64,000 nt of DNA from Paenibacillus fonticola DSM 21315 (GTDB lineage: Bacteria > Bacillota > Bacilli > Paenibacillales > Paenibacillaceae), in the NCBI RefSeq assembly GCF_000381905.1, contig NZ_KB907254.1, positions 44,854 to 108,853 of the forward strand, read 5' to 3'. Under the pieces are notes generated by a model. The model worked only from the letters and a program-made list of their open reading frames with translations. It searched no databases and had not been told where the DNA came from. A program made the position numbers and the translations under genes. This document shows positions 45,126 to 53,876 of the stretch, in pieces; the first letter of the stretch is position 1, and each line of letters starts with the position of its first letter.

Positions 45126-45983
45126 ATGAAAATCAGGGTATCCGCAGTGCAATATCATCTTCATACGATCCGCTCGTTCGAGGAGTTTGCCGACCAATGC
45201 CGGCATTACGTGAGAACAGCAGCGGAATACGATGCCGAATTCATTCTGTTTCCCGAGTTTTTCACCACACAGTTAATGTCGATCGGGAACGAGTACGGTC
45301 AGGCGTTGAGCATAAACGAACTTCCCGAATTCACGGAGCAATATTTGGAGCTCTTCACGGCGCTGGCCAAAGAGAGCGGCACCCATATTATCGGAGGGAC
45401 CCATGTCGTGCGCAAAGGCGACAGACTGTACAACACGGCGCATTTATTTTATCCAGACGGCCGAATCGGGGAGCAACCGAAGCTGCATATCACCCCCACG
45501 GAAGTGAAGGAATGGAACATGAGCGCGGGCGAAGGTCTGCAGGTGTTCGAGACGGACAAAGGAACGATCGCCATGCTCACCTGCTATGACATCGAGTTCC
45601 CGGAAATCGTGCGGATGGCCAAAGCTAAGGGCGCAGACGTCATTTTCTGTCCTTCTTGCACCGACGATCGCCACGGCTTCCACCGCGTACGCTATACGAG
45701 CCATGCCCGAACGATTGAGAACCAAATCTACGTTGTCCTTACCGGAACGGTCGGCGCGCTGCCAACGGTCGATTTCATGCGCGCCAACTTCGGTCAGGCC
45801 GCGATCATTACGCCAAACGATATTCCGTTCCCGCCGCGCGGACTGCTTGCTGAAGGCGAGATCAACGATGACATGATCGTTACCGCCGACCTGGATCTGG
45901 ACCTGCTTTATCAAGTGCGGGAAAGCGGCTCGGTCACAACCTGGCGGGATCGGCGCACCGATTTGTACACGGATTGGAAATAG
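45126..45983 (+). CDS. Carbon-nitrogen hydrolase (nitrilase superfamily)
   Basis: 285 residues. The catalytic triad is clear: E44 (LFPEFF), K119 (QPKLHITPTE) and C153 (MLTCYDIEFPE). The family hydrolyses amides or nitriles; the general form here resembles cytoplasmic omega-amidase/amidase types such as the CN-hydrolase half of B. subtilis YhcX. GGGGAGG precedes the ATG. Two GNAT genes follow at 32 and 39 bp spacing, so all three form one operon. The substrate is unknown. Confidence 0.92.
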   Translation: MKIRVSAVQYHLHTIRSFEEFADQCRHYVRTAAEYDAEFILFPEFFTTQLMSIGNEYGQALSINELPEFTEQYLELFTALAKESGTHIIGGTHVVRKGDRLYNTAHLFYPDGRIGEQPKLHITPTEVKEWNMSAGEGLQVFETDKGTIAMLTCYDIEFPEIVRMAKAKGADVIFCPSCTDDRHGFHRVRYTSHARTIENQIYVVLTGTVGALPTVDFMRANFGQAAIITPNDIPFPPRGLLAEGEINDDMIVTADLDLDLLYQVRESGSVTTWRDRRTDLYTDWK

Positions 45984-46015
45984 CCGATTGCTTTGCGTAT
46001 TAAGGAGGGCTGGAT

Positions 46016-46687
46016 ATGTATTGTAAGGAGCTGTATGTATTTGACGGGAATCGCCCTGTTCCGGCCGTCATCCGGAATTATGGCCCGGAAGACTTTCCCG
46101 GCCTGATTGCGGTGCAGCAGGAGAGCTTTCCTCCTCCCTTCCCGCCGGAGCTTTGGTGGAATACGGAGCAGCTTGGCAATCACGTCAAGCTGTTTCCGGA
46201 GGGGGCGCTGTGCATCGAGGTCGGCGGCGAGATAGCCGGGTCAATGACAGGACTGCTCGTTAAGAACGAGAGCGGTCAACCCGGTCACGCCCATACTTGG
46301 GAAGAGGTAACGGATGGCGGCTATATTCGTAATCATGACCCCAATGGGGGGACACTGTATGTGGCAGATATTAGCGTCCGTCCCACGTACCGGAAGCTGG
46401 GACTCGGCAAATGGCTGATGCTGTCCATGTATGACGTCGTTGTCCAGCTTGGGCTGGACAGGCTGCTTGGCGGCGGGCGAATGCCCGGATATCATTTGCA
46501 TGCCGGGGATATGACGGCAGAGGAATACCTCGAGGCCGTTATTAGCGGCAAGCTAAAGGATCCGATCATCACATTCATGCTTCGCTGCGGCCGTACTCCG
46601 GTTGGCGTCGTCCCGAATTATTTGGAGGATGAGGAATCCTGCCATTACGGGGCTTTGATGGAATGGCGCAATCCTTTTCAAAAATAG
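46016..46687 (+). CDS. GNAT-family N-acetyltransferase
   Basis: 223 residues with the acetyl-CoA fold: LYVADISVRPTYRKLGLGKW holds the pyrophosphate-binding loop (RKLGLGKW) and the next helix. N-terminus ends with VIRNYGPEDFPGLIAVQQE, a common GNAT start. Second gene of the nitrilase operon with AAGGAGG before the ATG. In YhcX of B. subtilis a GNAT and a nitrilase domain are fused, so this gene may be the split partner. The acceptor is unknown. Confidence 0.88.
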   Translation: MYCKELYVFDGNRPVPAVIRNYGPEDFPGLIAVQQESFPPPFPPELWWNTEQLGNHVKLFPEGALCIEVGGEIAGSMTGLLVKNESGQPGHAHTWEEVTDGGYIRNHDPNGGTLYVADISVRPTYRKLGLGKWLMLSMYDVVVQLGLDRLLGGGRMPGYHLHAGDMTAEEYLEAVISGKLKDPIITFMLRCGRTPVGVVPNYLEDEESCHYGALMEWRNPFQK

Positions 46688-46726
46688 ATCACCTACAATA
46701 ATAAAAGCCGATTAGGAGGTTTACAC

Positions 46727-47398
46727 ATGGAATATCATCGCATTACGAACATTGAAGATCCTTTGTTCCGCAGCATGCACGAACTGATGCAGGAAGTGTT
46801 CCCGCCGGAAGAAGTGCTGGAATTCGACCTATGGAAAGAGCCGCTCGAGGACCCGGGCATTCGCGTCTTTGTCGCCGTGCATGAAGGCAAAGTGGTTGGC
46901 GCTACGGAATACCGCTATTATGAGGATTTTAACGTGGCCATGACCGATTTTACGATTATCGGACGCTCCGGCCTTGGAATTGGACCCTTCCTGGCAAAGC
47001 AGCGGGGCAAAGATTTGGAGGCTTTGGCTGCGAAGAACGGCGTCAAGCTGCATGGCATGTTCGCGGAGATCTATGACCCTTACCGGGTAGGAGAGCATGA
47101 GTTTGGCGGCGTGAAGCCGATGGACCCTTTCGTGAGACGCGAAGTACTTTCGCATCTGGGCTACAAGCGCCTCGACTTCGAATACGTGCATCCGTCCTGG
47201 AACAATGACGGGGAAGCCGTGACGGGGCTCGATCTGTGCTTCTTGCCTACCGACGACGAGCAGGATAGGCTGTCGGCCGAGCTGATCGTCAGCTTCCTTA
47301 AGCGTTATTACGCTGTGCTGCCTAACCGGCCGCAAGCCTGGTACGACATGGTGGAACGTTTGGAAGGTCAGACTGAAATAGCTTTGCTGCCGCTATAG
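46727..47398 (+). CDS. GNAT-like acetyltransferase, divergent
   Basis: 223 residues, the same length as its neighbour but with little sequence in common. It starts YHRITNIEDPLFRSMHELMQ and has the strand FVAVHEGKVVGATEYRYYED, typical of GNAT folds, then RSGLGIGPFLAKQRGKDLEA as the cofactor loop. Last gene of the nitrilase operon, with TAGGAGG before the ATG and a terminator after. Function is unknown; it may act in the same pathway as the nitrilase. Confidence 0.75.
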   Translation: MEYHRITNIEDPLFRSMHELMQEVFPPEEVLEFDLWKEPLEDPGIRVFVAVHEGKVVGATEYRYYEDFNVAMTDFTIIGRSGLGIGPFLAKQRGKDLEALAAKNGVKLHGMFAEIYDPYRVGEHEFGGVKPMDPFVRREVLSHLGYKRLDFEYVHPSWNNDGEAVTGLDLCFLPTDDEQDRLSAELIVSFLKRYYAVLPNRPQAWYDMVERLEGQTEIALLPL

Positions 47399-47429
47399 AA
47401 GCTATCTTCATACTTATCCTGAACAACAT

Positions 47430-47482
47430 AAGAGACCCGCTCCTAGGCGTATCCGGCGATACGGGGAACAGGTCTCTTCTCT
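47430..47482. terminator. Terminator between converging operons
   Basis: AAGAGACC pairs with GGTCTCTT, with further pairing inside, and is followed by CTCTTTG. Confidence 0.6.
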
Positions 47483-47532
47483 TTGTGCATTTTCCCATCC
47501 AAACTGCGCTCATGCAGACCCGCAGACTAGGT

Positions 47533-48288
47533 TTACAGCGTTAATCCGCCATCCACCGTAACCAGCGATCCCGTCATGTAGCTGGAATCAGGAGAAGCCA
47601 TGAAGGCGACCACCCCGGCGATCTCCTCAGGTTCAGCCGGACGCCCCATGCGCATGTTCGAAATTTCTTCAGGCACATAGCCGCCCTCTTGGAAGGACTT
47701 CGCCACGTTTTGGGTCAATGGGGTCTTTACGCCTCCAGGACAAATTGCGTTGACACGGATGCCCTGCTTCACATATTCCATCGCCGCCGACTTCGTTAGT
47801 CCGACAACCCCATGCTTAGTGGCTGAATAGACGCCGGCGCTATGCTCACTGCGGATGCCCGCCGTTGACGCGGTATTGAGGATATGGCCGCTGCCCTGCT
47901 TCTCCATTACCTTCAGCACATATTTCATGCCGAGGAAGACGCCTTTCAGGTTGACGGCTACCAGACGGTCGAATTCCGCTTCCTCCACGTCAGCGGTTTT
48001 CGCGAATTTCTGTACGACTCCAGCATTATTGAAGAAAAAGTCGATCCGTCTGTAGGCTTCCACCGCCTTATTGACGAAGTTCTGAACATCCTCGCTCTTA
48101 GCCACGTTCGCCTGGACAAAGATCCCTTCTCCGCCCTGCGACTTAACAAGCTGCAGCGTCTCCTCCCCCGTCTCCACATTGAAGTCGACAAGAACGACCT
48201 TGTAGTTTGCCGCCAGCTTCAAGCTGGTGACGCGGCCGATGCCGCTGCCGGCCCCTGTAATTACCGCTACCTGCTCTAAATTTGACAT
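47533..48288 (-). CDS. SDR-family oxidoreductase
   Basis: 251 residues. Motifs are TGAGSGIGR near the start, NNAGV in the middle and YSATKHG with the catalytic Tyr-Lys pair; the end MTGSLVTVDGGLTL is typical of classical SDRs. Substrate unknown. ATG 48288 is chosen because AAGGAG lies ten bases before it; an in-frame GTG at 48297 is too close to that site. It is the third gene of a marR-SDR-SDR set, 90 bp from the second. Confidence 0.9.
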   Translation of the reverse strand: MSNLEQVAVITGAGSGIGRVTSLKLAANYKVVLVDFNVETGEETLQLVKSQGGEGIFVQANVAKSEDVQNFVNKAVEAYRRIDFFFNNAGVVQKFAKTADVEEAEFDRLVAVNLKGVFLGMKYVLKVMEKQGSGHILNTASTAGIRSEHSAGVYSATKHGVVGLTKSAAMEYVKQGIRVNAICPGGVKTPLTQNVAKSFQEGGYVPEEISNMRMGRPAEPEEIAGVVAFMASPDSSYMTGSLVTVDGGLTL

Positions 48289-48378
48289 GAGTGACACTCT
48301 CCTTGATGTTTGTTTCCTAGTTAGTATGAGCTTGTCTTGTCAACTTCATATCTTATATGAACAAATACAGCGAAATTG

Positions 48379-49131
48379 TTATTTCGCAGCATATCCCCCG
48401 TCGATCGGCAGCTCGATCCCCGTAATGTAGGAGGACTCGTCGGAGGCAAGGAACAGCACGCCAGCGGCGATATCCTCCGCTTTGCCCAACCGTGGGAGCG
48501 GCGTCATCGAGAGGAACCAATTTCTCATTTTCTCATCGGCCATTAAATCGACCGTCATCGGCGTTTCAATAAAGCCCGGATGCACCGAATTGGCACGAAT
48601 GTTATGCTGCGCATAATCGACGGCCGTCGCCTTGGTGAGCATGCGAACCGCCCCCTTGCTGGCCGTGTAAGGGCCTGTGCCGCTTCCGCCCGTAAGCCCG
48701 GCAATGGAAGAAATATTAATGATCGAACCGCCGCCATTTTTGATCATGTGCGGAATAACATGCTTCTGTCCAAGAAATACGCTAGTTACGTTAATGGACA
48801 TCGTCTTCTCCCACTGCTCGACCGTCAGCTCCAGAAATGGCGTCGCGTTCGATACCCCGGCATTGTTGACTAGGATATCGATTTTTCCGAATTTCGCGAT
48901 CGCGCCTTCCACTACGCGAGCCCAGTCTTCTTCAGAAGCTACGTTATGCTCGAACCCGATCGCCTCGCCGCCATTCTGCTCAATTTCCCGGACAACCTCC
49001 TGAAGCTTATCTCCCTGGATGTCGGAAATGACCACTTTGGCCCCTTCTTTGGTAAATAGGAGTGCATCGGCTTTTCCCATTCCTCCGGCTGCACCTGTAA
49101 TGATAGCCACTTTGTTGTCTAATCTACCCAT
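48379..49131 (-). CDS. SDR-family oxidoreductase, glucose-dehydrogenase-like
   Basis: 250 residues. TGAAGGMGKA at the N-terminus, NNAGVSN, SSIAGLTGGSGTGPYTASKG with catalytic Tyr and Lys, and the ending YITGIELPIDGGYAAK. Related to glucose 1-dehydrogenases and steroid dehydrogenases, but the substrate cannot be read from the sequence. It starts 18 bp after the MarR gene (GGGAGG before ATG), so it should be controlled by that regulator. Confidence 0.9.
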   Translation of the reverse strand: MGRLDNKVAIITGAAGGMGKADALLFTKEGAKVVISDIQGDKLQEVVREIEQNGGEAIGFEHNVASEEDWARVVEGAIAKFGKIDILVNNAGVSNATPFLELTVEQWEKTMSINVTSVFLGQKHVIPHMIKNGGGSIINISSIAGLTGGSGTGPYTASKGAVRMLTKATAVDYAQHNIRANSVHPGFIETPMTVDLMADEKMRNWFLSMTPLPRLGKAEDIAAGVLFLASDESSYITGIELPIDGGYAAK

Positions 49132-49149
49132 GATTGTATCCTCCCGTTG

Positions 49150-49584
49150 TCATTTCTGGATCTTGCCGACTGGCAGCAAGCTTCCCATTTTTTCGAAAGC
49201 ACTTAACAATGTATCGATTTCTCGCTCTGTAAAGCTGTCCCACATCGGCTCGGTCAGCTCTTGGTACCTTTTAAGCATGCTTGCCATCACTTCATGTCCT
49301 TGCTCCGTGAGCCGCAGATAGACGCTGCGACGGTCACTTTCCGGCGTTATACGTTCAATATAGCCTTTAGCTGCCAGCTTATTGGACAAATTCGTAATGG
49401 CCGGCAGCGTGACGTCCAGTACCTCTGCAAGCTCTGAACAGCTTTTCGACTCGTTCTCAGCCAGGATCTGAATAATCAAATACTGAGGTGCCGTCAAATC
49501 GCGGTCGAGCAATTTGGCATATCCGACTACGAATCGATTCATATAATCTGATATCATTGCCGACAAGCGTTCCTGTTTATTCAG
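49150..49584 (-). CDS. MarR-family regulator, probable non-ATG start
   Basis: 144 residues from the start chosen. The winged helix is clear (SCSELAEVLDVTLPAITNLS, then GYIERITPESDRRSVYLRLT). Such regulators usually repress neighbouring detoxification or oxidoreductase genes and let go when a small phenolic or oxidant binds. The first conventional start in frame is TTG 49566, which would cut into the first helix. A CTG at 49584 lies seven bases after GAGGTG and gives NKQERLSAMISDYMNRFV, a normal MarR beginning, so I prefer it. It leads the marR-SDR-SDR operon. Confidence 0.85.
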   Translation of the reverse strand: MNKQERLSAMISDYMNRFVVGYAKLLDRDLTAPQYLIIQILAENESKSCSELAEVLDVTLPAITNLSNKLAAKGYIERITPESDRRSVYLRLTEQGHEVMASMLKRYQELTEPMWDSFTEREIDTLLSAFEKMGSLLPVGKIQK

Positions 49585-49706
49585 CGCTCCTCACCTCTAT
49601 TTCTTTTTATTCGAAATTTAATTAATAAATCATAATAGTTTAATGGTCTTAACTATCTTATTTTTATCTTAAATCTAAGATGATCGAGAGTCAAATCGCC
49701 GCAACA

Positions 49707-49747
49707 GAAAAAGCACTCTCAAGGTTTTGACACCCCAAAAGTGCTCT
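49707..49747 (-). terminator. Terminator of the helicase gene
   Basis: AGCACT (49712-49717) pairs with AGTGCT (49740-49745); on the minus strand it is followed by TTTTT. From 49585 to 49706 there is only AT-rich sequence, the likely MarR operator region. Confidence 0.65.
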
Positions 49748-49780
49748 TAGATCACATGACATCATATGGTGACGGCACGG

Positions 49781-52087
49781 CTACAATGTGATTACGGCAT
49801 GGTTGCTCCACTCCGCCGGAAGCAGCCTGGCGTAATGCGGCTGAAGGTACCGGTCATCAACCAGCACCAGCAATCCGGTGTCCTGCTCAGAACGGATAAG
49901 CCGCCCTCCCGCCTGAAGAACCTTGTTCATGCCCGGAAATACATACGCATAATCATAGCCGTTCCTGCCTGTTTGATCGAAATAATCGCGAATAATATTC
50001 CGCTCCAGGCCAATTTGCGGCAAGCCCACACCAACTACGACGACACCCGTCAATCGGTTGCCGACCAGGTCAACGCCTTCGGAGAATATGCCGCCCATTA
50101 CCGCAAATCCCGCTAAAGTCCCGCCGGATCGGCCAGCTTCAAATGCAGCCAAGAAATCCTCCCGCTCCGCCTCCGACATTTCCCCATGCTGGATTATCGT
50201 ATCTGCCTGGGGACCTTCAGCGATAAAGTGTTCATAGACCGTATTCATGTAGACATAGGAAGGAAAAAAGAATAAATAGTTTCCGGGCCGCTCCTCCGTC
50301 AATGTCCGCAAATAAGCGGCAAGCGGCTCCACCGTCGTTTCCCGGTCGCGGTAACGCGTTGATAAGGGCAGCAGGACTACCTCCAATTGCTCCCTGGAAA
50401 AAGGTGAAGGAATGGATAGCGTATAATCGTCGGCTTCCGCCCCTAACATATCCCTGTAGAAGCCGATCGGCGCCAGCGTCGCCGAGAAATAAATATGCGA
50501 GCGATAGCCTTTTCCCATATCCCGCAGCAGATGGGAGGGATCAAGGCAGAACATTCTTACCCGCACCTCCTGGCTGGAAATATCCACATACGTTACATAG
50601 CGCTCATCGTACAGCTTGCCGATTTTTACAAAATGGACGGCTTCAAAATACGTCTCAAGCAGCAGCGACCCTGATTCGGATGTCCCCCCTCCTGTACCCC
50701 CAGCCAATTCGCGTTCCGCCTGCTGGACGAAATCCTCTAGAAGCAGGAGCAGCTCATCTGGAGCCTCTCGCTCGATCAAACGCTTCTCCTCTGCCTGCTT
50801 TCTCCGCCGGATGAAGTAGGCGTTTACCTCCTTAGCTGACGCAGACAAGCTCTTGTTCGCCACCTTAAATTCCCGCTGCAATGCGAGAAACGCCGACTTG
50901 CCAAGCGCGCTGGAAAACATCTCTCTGGAGCGATCCACCAGATTATGCGCCTCATCCACGAGCAAAGCGGTATGCCTCTTCTGCTCGGTAAGCTGCCGTT
51001 TCAAGGAAACCCGCGGATCAAAAATATAATTATAGTCACAAATGACGGCATCGGCGGCATAAGCAGCATCCAGCGAAAATTCGAACGGACAGACACGATG
51101 CTTGCGAGCATACGCCTCGATGACGCCGCGGTCGATCAAAGTCTCGTGGCCAAGCATATCCAGGATAGCTCCGTTCACCCGGTCATAGTAGCCGTCCGCG
51201 TAAATGCAGTCTTCTTTCCGGCAGCTGAGCTGCTCCTGAAAGCAAATCTTCTCCTTCGCGGTAATGGTCACCGCATGAAGATGCAGTCCCTTGGCCTGCA
51301 GGCGAGCAAAGGCCTCCTCTGCCGCAGTCCGCGTAATCGTCTTGGCCGTAAGATAGAAGATGCGCTGCAGCAGCCCTGTGCCAATCGCTTTGACCGCCGG
51401 GAATATCGTCGACATCGTCTTGCCGATTCCCGTCGGCGCCTGGGCAAACAGCTTGACCTCCTCGGCAATACTTGTATATACCGCACCCGCAAGTTTCCGT
51501 TGTCCTTGGCGATACGCGGGAAAAGGAAATGCTAATCCGTCGATGCTCGCATCCCGCTTTACTCGGTGCCGATGCAGCATTTCTGCGTAAGGGGCGTATC
51601 TCTGAATGACATCGGTCACGAACGCCTCCAATTGCTCACGCGTCATCGTCTGCACAAACCGCTTCTGCTCTTCCGTATCTATTTGCACATAAGTGAGCTG
51701 GATGTCCAGCTCAGATACGTCATGCAGCACGGCATACATATAGGCATAGCACTTTGCCTGTGCCCAGTGAACAGGGAAGGACTCGGAGTCCACTGCCTCC
51801 AGTTCCTGCGCCGTAGACTTGATCTCCTCGATCGTGATCCTCCCGTCCCCGTCAACCAGCAGACCGTCGCAGCGCCCATCTATAACAAATAAGAACTTCC
51901 CACAAGGTATTTCCAGAGACAAATAAACTTCTTTCCGGTCAAGCTCACCATACTGCTGCTGTACCTTCTGATGCGCTTTCGTGCCTTCCGTTAATGTAGA
52001 GACGCTCCGGAACCCACCCTCCAGGCTTCCGCCCCGGAACACGTATTCTACAAGGGGCCGCACCGCTAATTCCACCCGCTGACTCAA
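49781..52087 (-). CDS. PD-(D/E)XK nuclease-FeS helicase (DinG/XPD type)
   Basis: About 768 residues. The N-terminal 180 residues look like a PD-(D/E)XK nuclease: VIDGRCDGLL, then TIEEIKST supply D..ExK. The rest is an XPD/DinG-type superfamily 2 helicase with Walker A APTGIGKT, Walker B LLVDEAHN, and four cysteines (counted from 52102: 287, 294, 299, 338; CFQEQLSC, EDC, VCPFE) that should hold an iron-sulfur cluster. It would unwind DNA 5' to 3' and may cut it. A LexA box covers its promoter. Possible starts are TTG 52102, TTG 52087 and GTG 52075; 52087 follows AGGTGAG best, though spacing is short. Confidence 0.9.
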   Translation of the reverse strand: MSQRVELAVRPLVEYVFRGGSLEGGFRSVSTLTEGTKAHQKVQQQYGELDRKEVYLSLEIPCGKFLFVIDGRCDGLLVDGDGRITIEEIKSTAQELEAVDSESFPVHWAQAKCYAYMYAVLHDVSELDIQLTYVQIDTEEQKRFVQTMTREQLEAFVTDVIQRYAPYAEMLHRHRVKRDASIDGLAFPFPAYRQGQRKLAGAVYTSIAEEVKLFAQAPTGIGKTMSTIFPAVKAIGTGLLQRIFYLTAKTITRTAAEEAFARLQAKGLHLHAVTITAKEKICFQEQLSCRKEDCIYADGYYDRVNGAILDMLGHETLIDRGVIEAYARKHRVCPFEFSLDAAYAADAVICDYNYIFDPRVSLKRQLTEQKRHTALLVDEAHNLVDRSREMFSSALGKSAFLALQREFKVANKSLSASAKEVNAYFIRRRKQAEEKRLIEREAPDELLLLLEDFVQQAERELAGGTGGGTSESGSLLLETYFEAVHFVKIGKLYDERYVTYVDISSQEVRVRMFCLDPSHLLRDMGKGYRSHIYFSATLAPIGFYRDMLGAEADDYTLSIPSPFSREQLEVVLLPLSTRYRDRETTVEPLAAYLRTLTEERPGNYLFFFPSYVYMNTVYEHFIAEGPQADTIIQHGEMSEAEREDFLAAFEAGRSGGTLAGFAVMGGIFSEGVDLVGNRLTGVVVVGVGLPQIGLERNIIRDYFDQTGRNGYDYAYVFPGMNKVLQAGGRLIRSEQDTGLLVLVDDRYLQPHYARLLPAEWSNHAVITL

Positions 52088-52111
52088 ATGCTCACCTGCC
52101 AATCACACAAA

Positions 52112-52133
52112 GAACGTTTGTTCCTATATTATA
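52112..52133 (-). promoter_or_regulatory. LexA (SOS) box and -10 box of the helicase gene
   Basis: GAACGTTTGTTC (52112-52123) fits the Bacillus LexA core GAAC-N4-GTTC. On the minus strand TATAAT (52133-52128) lies just upstream of it, so the box would cover the transcription start. This makes the nuclease-helicase a likely SOS gene. Confidence 0.75.
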
Positions 52134-52267
52134 CCATGATCAGCAGCATATCGCATTTGACAAGAGCCGCTGGCTGCCTTGCCCGCTTTTTTATTTCTTT
52201 GCTTTGTATTCATGCATTAGAGTGAATTGCTGCGACTGCTGAGGTTTATAAGATTGATGAGTCTGAG

Positions 52268-52321
52268 AGATTGATGGAATTGATGGAATTGATGAGATTG
52301 ATGAGATTGATGGAATTGGCT
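52268..52321. repeat. 9-bp tandem repeat
   Basis: Five units of RRATTGATG from 52268 to 52312, with a sixth degenerate unit to 52321 and a related unit at 52252. No coding function. It is one of three period-9 arrays within 6 kb. Confidence 0.8.
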
Positions 52322-52348
52322 GAACTCGTGGGACTGGTCACCCGTTAA

Positions 52349-52529
52349 CGGACAGGAGATCCGCTATTTGTTGAAATAGGCCTCCTTTGCTATGCTTGCG
52401 GACACTGGTTCCGCTATTCGACCAAATGGACTGCAAAAACCAGGCTTTTGGGATAAATAGCGGAACGGAGGTCCGTTAGCTCTCCAAATTCCTCGTTATT
52501 TCACAAATAGCGACCCCTGTGTCCGATAG
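52349..52529. repeat. Dispersed-type repeat with two direct and two inverted copies
   Basis: The word GGACAnnnGnTCCGCTATTyG occurs at 52350-52372 and 52400-52421, and its inverse AAATAGCGgA..GTCCG at 52455-52476 and 52505-52526. The symmetry suggests a structured element that could fold as RNA or DNA. Similar words are, to my knowledge, common between genes in Paenibacillus, but I cannot check that here. Confidence 0.6.
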
Positions 52530-52673
52530 GATTGCATATATCCAGTTGCCTAGCCAAATACACAGCTACGCAGACACTCATCCACCTACGCACAGCCGAT
52601 AAACAACCACCAACTGCCTACAATCAGCTACCTCACACCAACATCTCACAACAGCAAAAACAGATAAGTCAAA

Positions 52674-52772
52674 AAAAGTTGGACGGAAAAACAATGCTGC
52701 ACCCCAAAGTTAGAATACAAAATCTAACTTTTGAAGTGCAGCACCAAACGCGATGTTTTTCGTCTAACTTTT
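52674..52772. repeat. 99-bp nested palindromic element
   Basis: The inner part TGCTGCAC-ccc-AAAGTTAGA pairs with TCTAACTTT-tgaa-GTGCAGCA around an 8-base loop. The outer arms AAAAGTTGGACGGAAAAACA and TGTTTTTCGTCTAACTTTT pair around it, with mismatches. There is no open frame. It looks like a miniature palindromic element that could be repeated elsewhere in the genome. Confidence 0.75.
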
Positions 52773-52831
52773 ATATTAGGGACCTATTGAACAGCTCTGT
52801 CCTTCTGATTCCAGCTGCTCCTCTGCCAACT

Positions 52832-53872
52832 TTAATAGCTGAGCATGAAGTTACTATATTCTAATTTTAGTTTCGATAAGGCGCTCAAATAATACTTTGG
52901 AGTTCCTTCTTTATCGTATTTATCAAAGGTATAGGCGACTCCTGCCTGCTCCTTATTTGTGCCTTGATGTACATCTTGTTTTGCATCTTGCAGCCGCATG
53001 AGAAGATCCGTAGCAGAAGCTTTTACATGCATAATCGTATGTTTAAGGTAGTTTACATTATGGTCGTAAGACTCCAATCCCTCTTGTTTAATGCGCTCCC
53101 GGTCATCACAGTAGCTCAAGTAATTTTCAAGGCTTGCCACCATTCGGTCGTACAACACTTTGTATTCCTGGAGATCCAGCTCAGCCAAATTGTCGGCGCT
53201 GGCCCCATGCTGCTTTAAATATGTACCTATGTCCTCTGCTGCCACTACGAATTCAAGCGCAGTCTGCTGGATCATGAAATCGTTCATTTGCATGTATTCC
53301 AGCTCCAGCTGGCGATACTCTGCAAGCTCACGCTCAAGCGTGGCGACGAATTTGTTTCTGCTATCGTTTACTTCCTGCGAAAATATGTAAATTTGCTCAT
53401 GCAGTGTACGCCCTTTGGCCAAATCATCATCGACGTACGACTTAAGCTTATAATACGAATCCGCCTCTTCCATCGTCTCCATCAGCTGCCTCAATTTCGG
53501 ATACAAGCTAATGACAGCATCATCCACCCCGGCAATAGGCGGCTCCTCCATCGCAAGCCTGCCCCAATCTTTAACTTTATACCCTTCCTTAATTTCAAGC
53601 ATCGTACCGGTATAAATATGATCGTTTTCTTTCATCACAAGCTCATTTTCGGAACCAAACTTATCAAAGTAGTAATCAAGAACCTTTTGAAGAGGTTGTT
53701 CCATGTAGGCATCCAGGGATATATAGGCCGCATATTTATGTCGTACAGATATAGCCTCATCTTCCCGAAAACCCGCGTCTTTATTCAGCGGCCGGCCTGC
53801 GGTCGACTGGCAAGCAGTCATCGTCAGCAGCAATACACAGCAAGCCAACACCAATGTTCCAAACTGTCTCAT
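52832..53872 (-). CDS. DUF3829-like (YiiG-type) lipoprotein
   Basis: 346 residues. Lipobox MTAC at Cys 21. The mature part is nearly all helix: KYAAYISLDAYMEQPLQKVL, then SYYKLKSYVDDDLAKGRTLH and a C-terminal segment around KYYLSALSKL. The pattern fits the DUF3829/YiiG family of lipoproteins of unknown function. It is a paralogue of the gene directly upstream, with the same order of segments. The ribosome site is poor, so it is probably coupled to that gene (3 bp gap). Confidence 0.8.
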   Translation of the reverse strand: MRQFGTLVLACCVLLLTMTACQSTAGRPLNKDAGFREDEAISVRHKYAAYISLDAYMEQPLQKVLDYYFDKFGSENELVMKENDHIYTGTMLEIKEGYKVKDWGRLAMEEPPIAGVDDAVISLYPKLRQLMETMEEADSYYKLKSYVDDDLAKGRTLHEQIYIFSQEVNDSRNKFVATLERELAEYRQLELEYMQMNDFMIQQTALEFVVAAEDIGTYLKQHGASADNLAELDLQEYKVLYDRMVASLENYLSYCDDRERIKQEGLESYDHNVNYLKHTIMHVKASATDLLMRLQDAKQDVHQGTNKEQAGVAYTFDKYDKEGTPKYYLSALSKLKLEYSNFMLSY

Positions 53873-53876
53873 TATT

